Below, piece after piece: positions 5,569-8,325 of a stretch of 8,325 bases of DNA. Under the pieces are notes generated by a model. It had not been told where the DNA came from. It saw nothing but the letters and a program-made list of their open reading frames with translations, and did not search any database. A program made the translations under genes and the position numbers. The stretch comes from Clostridia bacterium (GTDB lineage Bacteria; Bacillota; Clostridia; RGIG6154): positions 1-8,325 of the forward strand of contig JAGARF010000033.1 of NCBI GenBank assembly GCA_017622395.1. Reading direction: 5' to 3'. Every line of letters starts with the position of its first letter. Position 1 is the stretch's first letter.

Positions 5569-6496
5569 TATTATCCTCCTTTTCTGTCATTTCAACAAAG
5601 ATATTTTCAAGGTCTGCCTTAATTCTGCACATAGAAATTATTGGCTTTTGCACAGAGGCAAACTTATTGAAGATTTTTTCCATAACTTCTTTTTCGTCAC
5701 CCTCTGTCAGAACGGAAACCTTTACATAGCCGTTTTCTTCTTCAATAAAGGAAACCTCAAATTCCCCTAAAAGCTCTTTAATCTGTTCAAAGCTTGCTTT
5801 TGCCTCAAGCTTTATTTCAAGTCTGCCCTTTAAAGTGCTTTCAAGGCTTTCAATACTGTCGCAGGCAATGATTTTGCCCTTGTTTATAATGATAACATCG
5901 TCGCAAACAGCCCTTATTTCAGACAAAATATGACTGCTTAAAATAACGGTATGGTCTTTTGCAAGACTTTTTATTAAATCTCTTATTTCTATAATCTGTA
6001 TAGGGTCAAGACCAACTGTAGGCTCGTCTAAGATTATAATTTCAGGCTCTGAAACTATTGCCTGAGCAATTCCCACTCTCTGTCTGTAGCCTTTGGAAAG
6101 ATTTTTAATAAGCCTGTCCTTCATTTCAATAAGACCTGTTGCCTCAATTGCCTTTAAAACAGCCTTTTTTCTTTGTGACCTTTTAACACCCTTTGCACCT
6201 GCCGCAAAAAGGAGGTATTCATAAGGGGTCATATCTGTGTAAAGAGGCGGTATTTCAGGCAGATAGCCAATACATTTTTTTGCCTTTTCAGGCTCTTCAA
6301 AAATATCAAAGCCATTAATTAAAATCTGTCCTGATGTAATTGAAAGACAGCCTGTAATCATATTCATAGTAGTTGATTTTCCCGCACCGTTAGGACCTAA
6401 AAAGCCGTAAATTTTTCCGTCCTCTACGGTAAAGCTGATGTTGTCAACCGCCGTATGATTTCCGTAAACACGGGTTAGATTTTTAACTTCAATCAT
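5552..6496 (-). CDS. ABC transporter ATP-binding protein (GldA-like)
   Basis: This 314-residue cytoplasmic ATPase powers the adjacent permease. Visible motifs in order are Walker A GPNGAGKST (34-42), signature LSKGYRQRVG (133-142), Walker B IIILDEPT (153-160), D-loop VGLDP (161-165) and the switch histidine in SSH (H189). The Q-loop position reads GYLPE, with glutamate where many ABC proteins have glutamine; this is frequent in the GldA/CcmA-like group as I recall it and need not mean loss of activity. Residues after about 225 form an extra C-terminal domain, as in other single-ATPase ABC-2 systems. AAAGGA lies upstream of the ATG, inside the 3' end of maf, and the frames overlap by 8 nt. The enzyme probably works as a homodimer because no second ATPase gene is present. 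Confidence 0.92.
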   Translation of the reverse strand: MIEVKNLTRVYGNHTAVDNISFTVEDGKIYGFLGPNGAGKSTTMNMITGCLSITSGQILINGFDIFEEPEKAKKCIGYLPEIPPLYTDMTPYEYLLFAAGAKGVKRSQRKKAVLKAIEATGLIEMKDRLIKNLSKGYRQRVGIAQAIVSEPEIIILDEPTVGLDPIQIIEIRDLIKSLAKDHTVILSSHILSEIRAVCDDVIIINKGKIIACDSIESLESTLKGRLEIKLEAKASFEQIKELLGEFEVSFIEEENGYVKVSVLTEGDEKEVMEKIFNKFASVQKPIISMCRIKADLENIFVEMTEKEDNNDSNL

Positions 6497-7049
6497 TTTC
6501 TTTTCCTTTCATAGTATCAAGTTCTTTTTTTAGTCTTGAAACGGGAAGTCCCACCACATTAAAGTAGTCCCCGTCTATTTTCTCTATCAAAAGACAGCCC
6601 TTTCCCTGTATGCCGTAGCTGCCTGCCTTGTCCATAGGCTCTCCTGTTTTTATATATTCTTTAATTTCGTTATCTGTCAGGGGATAAAAATACACCTTTG
6701 TTTCAACAGAAAAGGTTTTAATTTCCTCTCCCTTTATAAGAGTAACCCCTGTATAAACCTTGTGTTCTTTTCCCGAAAGGGTTTTAAGCATTAAAAATGC
6801 ATCTTCTTCATCTTTCGGTTTGCCTAAGATTTTACCGTCTATGGCAACAACTGTATCTGCACCGATAACAATATCTTTTTCATTTTTAAAGGGCATAGCC
6901 TTAATACAGCTTAAATATTCAACCACCTTATCAGGAGAAAGACTTTCATCATAGCTTTCGTCAACCTCAGCAGATGCAATTTCAAATTCTTCTTCCATAT
7001 ATTCCATAAGCTCTCTGCGCCTTGGAGATTTAGATGCTAAAATCAACAA
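6489..7049 (-). CDS. maf: Maf family nucleoside triphosphate pyrophosphatase (dTTP/UTP type)
   Basis: This protein, about 186 residues and the usual Maf length, hydrolyses nucleoside triphosphates to monophosphate and pyrophosphate, which is thought to keep unwanted or modified nucleotides out of DNA and RNA. Seen are the N-terminal LASKSPRRRELM motif, the IGADTVV catalytic aspartate region (D65), the SGKEHKVYTG segment, DKAGSYGIQG (140-149) and YFNVVGLPV (162-170). The K-A-G-x-Y-G-I-Q-G version is that of the YhdE/BsMaf subgroup (dTTP/UTP) rather than the YceF group. I place the start at the TTG at 7049: it is 8 nt after AAGGGGG and gives MLILASKSPRR, the normal N-terminus. A TTG at 7067 would precede its own ribosome binding site. 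It is the first gene of the operon with the ABC exporter genes; the link is probably one of shared expression only. Confidence 0.92.
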   Translation of the reverse strand: MLILASKSPRRRELMEYMEEEFEIASAEVDESYDESLSPDKVVEYLSCIKAMPFKNEKDIVIGADTVVAIDGKILGKPKDEEDAFLMLKTLSGKEHKVYTGVTLIKGEEIKTFSVETKVYFYPLTDNEIKEYIKTGEPMDKAGSYGIQGKGCLLIEKIDGDYFNVVGLPVSRLKKELDTMKGKEND

Positions 7050-7057
7050 AATCAAAG

Positions 7058-7064
7058 CCCCCTT
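7058..7064 (-). promoter_or_regulatory. Ribosome binding site deciding the maf TTG start
   Basis: AAGGGGG lies 8 nt before the TTG at 7049 and only a few nucleotides from the transcription start expected from the promoter at 7074-7102. There is no ATG in frame in this stretch, so the gene uses a rare TTG start (7049, or less likely the adjacent TTG at 7046). Confidence 0.65.
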
Positions 7065-7073
7065 CAATATACA

Positions 7074-7102
7074 ATTTTACCACCAATGCTTAGAAATTGC
7101 AA
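7074..7102 (-). promoter_or_regulatory. Predicted promoter for the maf-ABC exporter operon
   Basis: On the minus strand TTGCAA (7102-7097) and TAAAAT (7079-7074) are separated by 17 nt. The expected start of transcription, near 7067, gives a very short leader of about 18 nt. Hexamers and spacing are identical to those before iorA. Its -35 box is only 8 nt from the -35 box of the divergent promoter at 7111-7139, so two polymerases could hardly bind at once. Confidence 0.6.
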
Positions 7103-7110
7103 TGGTTTAA

Positions 7111-7139
7111 TTGACTATTTGCCGATAATATGTTATAAT
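7111..7139 (+). promoter_or_regulatory. Strong predicted promoter for the SGNH hydrolase gene
   Basis: TTGACT (7111-7116) and a perfect TATAAT (7134-7139) are separated by 17 nt, close to the housekeeping consensus. Transcription would start near 7146, about 25 nt before the ATG at 7171. No operator-like palindrome is obvious in the remaining intergenic bases. Confidence 0.75.
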
Positions 7140-7170
7140 TTCACAAAATAAACACAAAGAAGAGGGTAAT

Positions 7171-8241
7171 ATGAATATTGAAAAAATAGACAGTAATATG
7201 GCAATACCAAAACTTACAAATGAAGATGCTTATAATTTTTATCCTGCACACCTTCCGCCCTTTAAGGTTTACGGAATGTCTAAGCAAAAAGACGGACTGT
7301 ACCGCAGAATGCCTCACGAAGTAGCAGAAACCGTTAACAACGGTGTAAAAGCAACCTGTCAGCACACATCGGGAGGAAGATTTGTATTCAGAACCAATGC
7401 AGACAAGCTTGCATTAAAGGTAACGATGCCTTTGGGAATTTCAGTAGGCCCAACCTGCACACCTGTGGCAACAGTAGGTATGGATATTTATAAAAGAGAA
7501 GGTAATAAACAAATATTTTTATCATCCTTTATGCCTCCTGTTGATGCAAAGCCTGAGGGTTGGACAGCAGAGGCAAACATATGGGGAAAAGAGGATAAAG
7601 AAATTATTATATATACCTCTTATTACGGCTGTCTTGAAGAAATGTATATCGGCATACCAAAAGACTGTTATATAGAAGAAGGCGGAACATACACCTATGA
7701 AAAACCTATTGTTTTCTACGGTTCTTCCATTACTCACGGTGTCGCAGCCGACAGAGCCGCACTTACATATCCCAATATAATTTCAAGACATTTTGATACA
7801 AACATCATAAATCACGGCTACACAGGGAACGCAAAAGGCGAAGAAACAATGGCAAGGTATTTAGCAACCCTTGATATGAGCATTTTTGTTTATGACTACG
7901 ACTTTAACGCTCCCACACCTGAATATTTAAGAGAAACCCACGAGCCTTTTTATAAAATAGTGAGAGAGGCACATCCTGATATCCCAATCATTATGATGTC
8001 AAGACCTCAATGGCACGAAATCGGTGATGAGGTAGCAGAAGAAAGATTTGAAATAATAAACACAACTTATAAAAACGCAAAGCTTAGAGGAGAAAATGTG
8101 TATATTGTAGACGGCAGACATTTTTATGACCAATTCGGATACGAAAACTGCTGTATGGATACTTCACACCCAAACACCTTAGGCTTTTACGCAATGGCAC
8201 AGAAAGTTATTGAACTAATCGAAAAAGAAAAGCTTCTATAA
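7171..8241 (+). CDS. SGNH/GDSL family hydrolase with N-terminal beta-sandwich domain
   Basis: This 356-residue protein is likely an esterase or deacetylase acting on acyl or acetyl groups, possibly on carbohydrates. The first 175 or so residues look like the beta-rich accessory domain found before this class of SGNH domain. The catalytic domain follows: YGSSITHG (183-190) with S186 as probable nucleophile, a glycine in NHGYTGN (214-220), asparagine in YDYDFNAP (241-248), and DTSHPN (330-335) supplying D330 and H333. All four SGNH blocks are therefore present, with GSS in place of the classic GDS. There is no signal peptide or membrane segment, so a cytoplasmic enzyme is expected, which would suit short imported substrates. 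The ATG has AGAGGG only 4 nt upstream, a tight spacing. It is transcribed alone, divergently from maf. The substrate is not decidable from the sequence. Confidence 0.87.
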   Translation: MNIEKIDSNMAIPKLTNEDAYNFYPAHLPPFKVYGMSKQKDGLYRRMPHEVAETVNNGVKATCQHTSGGRFVFRTNADKLALKVTMPLGISVGPTCTPVATVGMDIYKREGNKQIFLSSFMPPVDAKPEGWTAEANIWGKEDKEIIIYTSYYGCLEEMYIGIPKDCYIEEGGTYTYEKPIVFYGSSITHGVAADRAALTYPNIISRHFDTNIINHGYTGNAKGEETMARYLATLDMSIFVYDYDFNAPTPEYLRETHEPFYKIVREAHPDIPIIMMSRPQWHEIGDEVAEERFEIINTTYKNAKLRGENVYIVDGRHFYDQFGYENCCMDTSHPNTLGFYAMAQKVIELIEKEKLL

Positions 8242-8268
8242 TGAAAAACCTTTAAATTCGGGAATAGA

Positions 8269-8324
8269 TTTTAATAACTCCGCCCGTAGCAAATAGTAAT
8301 ATGTAAGGAGCGGAGTTATTAAAA
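8269..8324. repeat. 15-bp perfect inverted repeat with 26-nt spacer downstream of the hydrolase gene
   Basis: TTTTAATAACTCCGC (8269-8283) pairs without mismatch with GCGGAGTTATTAAAA (8310-8324), leaving a 26-nt loop (8284-8309) that contains GTAG and GGAG. It starts 27 nt after the hydrolase stop. It may help end transcription or protect the 3' end. It lacks the T-run after the stem expected of an intrinsic terminator on the plus strand (the bases after the right arm are A), and the loop is long for a terminator. It could also be the end, or the whole, of a small mobile palindromic element. The window ends one base later. Confidence 0.8.
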
Positions 8325-8325
8325 A

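Noticed and set aside
7141..7365. Minus-strand open frame antisense to the start of the hydrolase gene
   Set aside because: It covers the hydrolase leader and first codons in antisense and has no protein family features.
8269..8325. Intrinsic terminator of the hydrolase gene
   Set aside because: There is no T-run after the right arm on the plus strand and the loop is 26 nt, so I list it only as an inverted repeat.

Overview
The window is A+T-rich DNA with dense, overlapping gene packing and strong AAGGAGG-type ribosome binding sites. It suggests an anaerobic low-GC Gram-positive bacterium (Clostridia, plausibly a gut or rumen lineage). Support comes from an oxygen-sensitive indolepyruvate:ferredoxin oxidoreductase, a GldA/F/G-like ABC exporter cluster of the type found in Firmicutes, and a RAYT-type transposase whose N-terminus resembles those of gut Clostridia. 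The assignment is by protein style only.

Layout. All genes from 1 to about 7049 lie on the minus strand; one gene (7171-8241) lies on the plus strand. Read in the direction of transcription, the minus strand carries two units. Unit one starts at a promoter at 7074-7102 and encodes Maf (nucleotide pyrophosphatase), an ABC ATPase, an ABC-2 permease, a GldG-like extracytoplasmic protein and a short DUF4340 protein. Every junction in it overlaps (8 nt, 17 nt, TGATG, ATGA), so it looks like one translationally coupled operon. Unit two starts at a promoter at 2782-2810 with the same hexamers and spacing (TTGCAA-17-TAAAAT) and encodes iorA and iorB. The iorB stop codon overlaps the start of a RAYT/IS200-like transposase that runs off the left edge. 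Divergent from maf, with a strong TTGACT-17-TATAAT promoter, is a two-domain SGNH/GDSL hydrolase, followed by a 15-bp perfect inverted repeat at the right edge.

The most unusual element is the 240-nt gap between iorA and iorB (775-1014). It is filled by about ten small hairpins spaced every 16-22 nt. The stems differ in sequence from unit to unit but are nearly all self-complementary. The loops are mostly three A-rich bases, and the hairpins are separated by a short conserved link, ATGAATT, which appears in the opposite orientation (AATTCAT/AATTCAC) in the right half. The array is thus conserved in fold and link but not in stem sequence. It sits inside a two-subunit enzyme operon with a RAYT gene immediately downstream of iorB. 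RAYTs are known to be associated with palindromic REP elements in other bacteria, so a link between this transposase and the array is a reasonable but unproven hypothesis.

How the genes fit together. IorA and IorB form one enzyme that oxidises aryl pyruvates to aryl-acetyl-CoA with ferredoxin. The ABC ATPase, permease, GldG-like and DUF4340 proteins probably form one membrane complex of unknown substrate. Maf shares their transcript but has no obvious functional link. The SGNH hydrolase is separately regulated and lacks a signal peptide.
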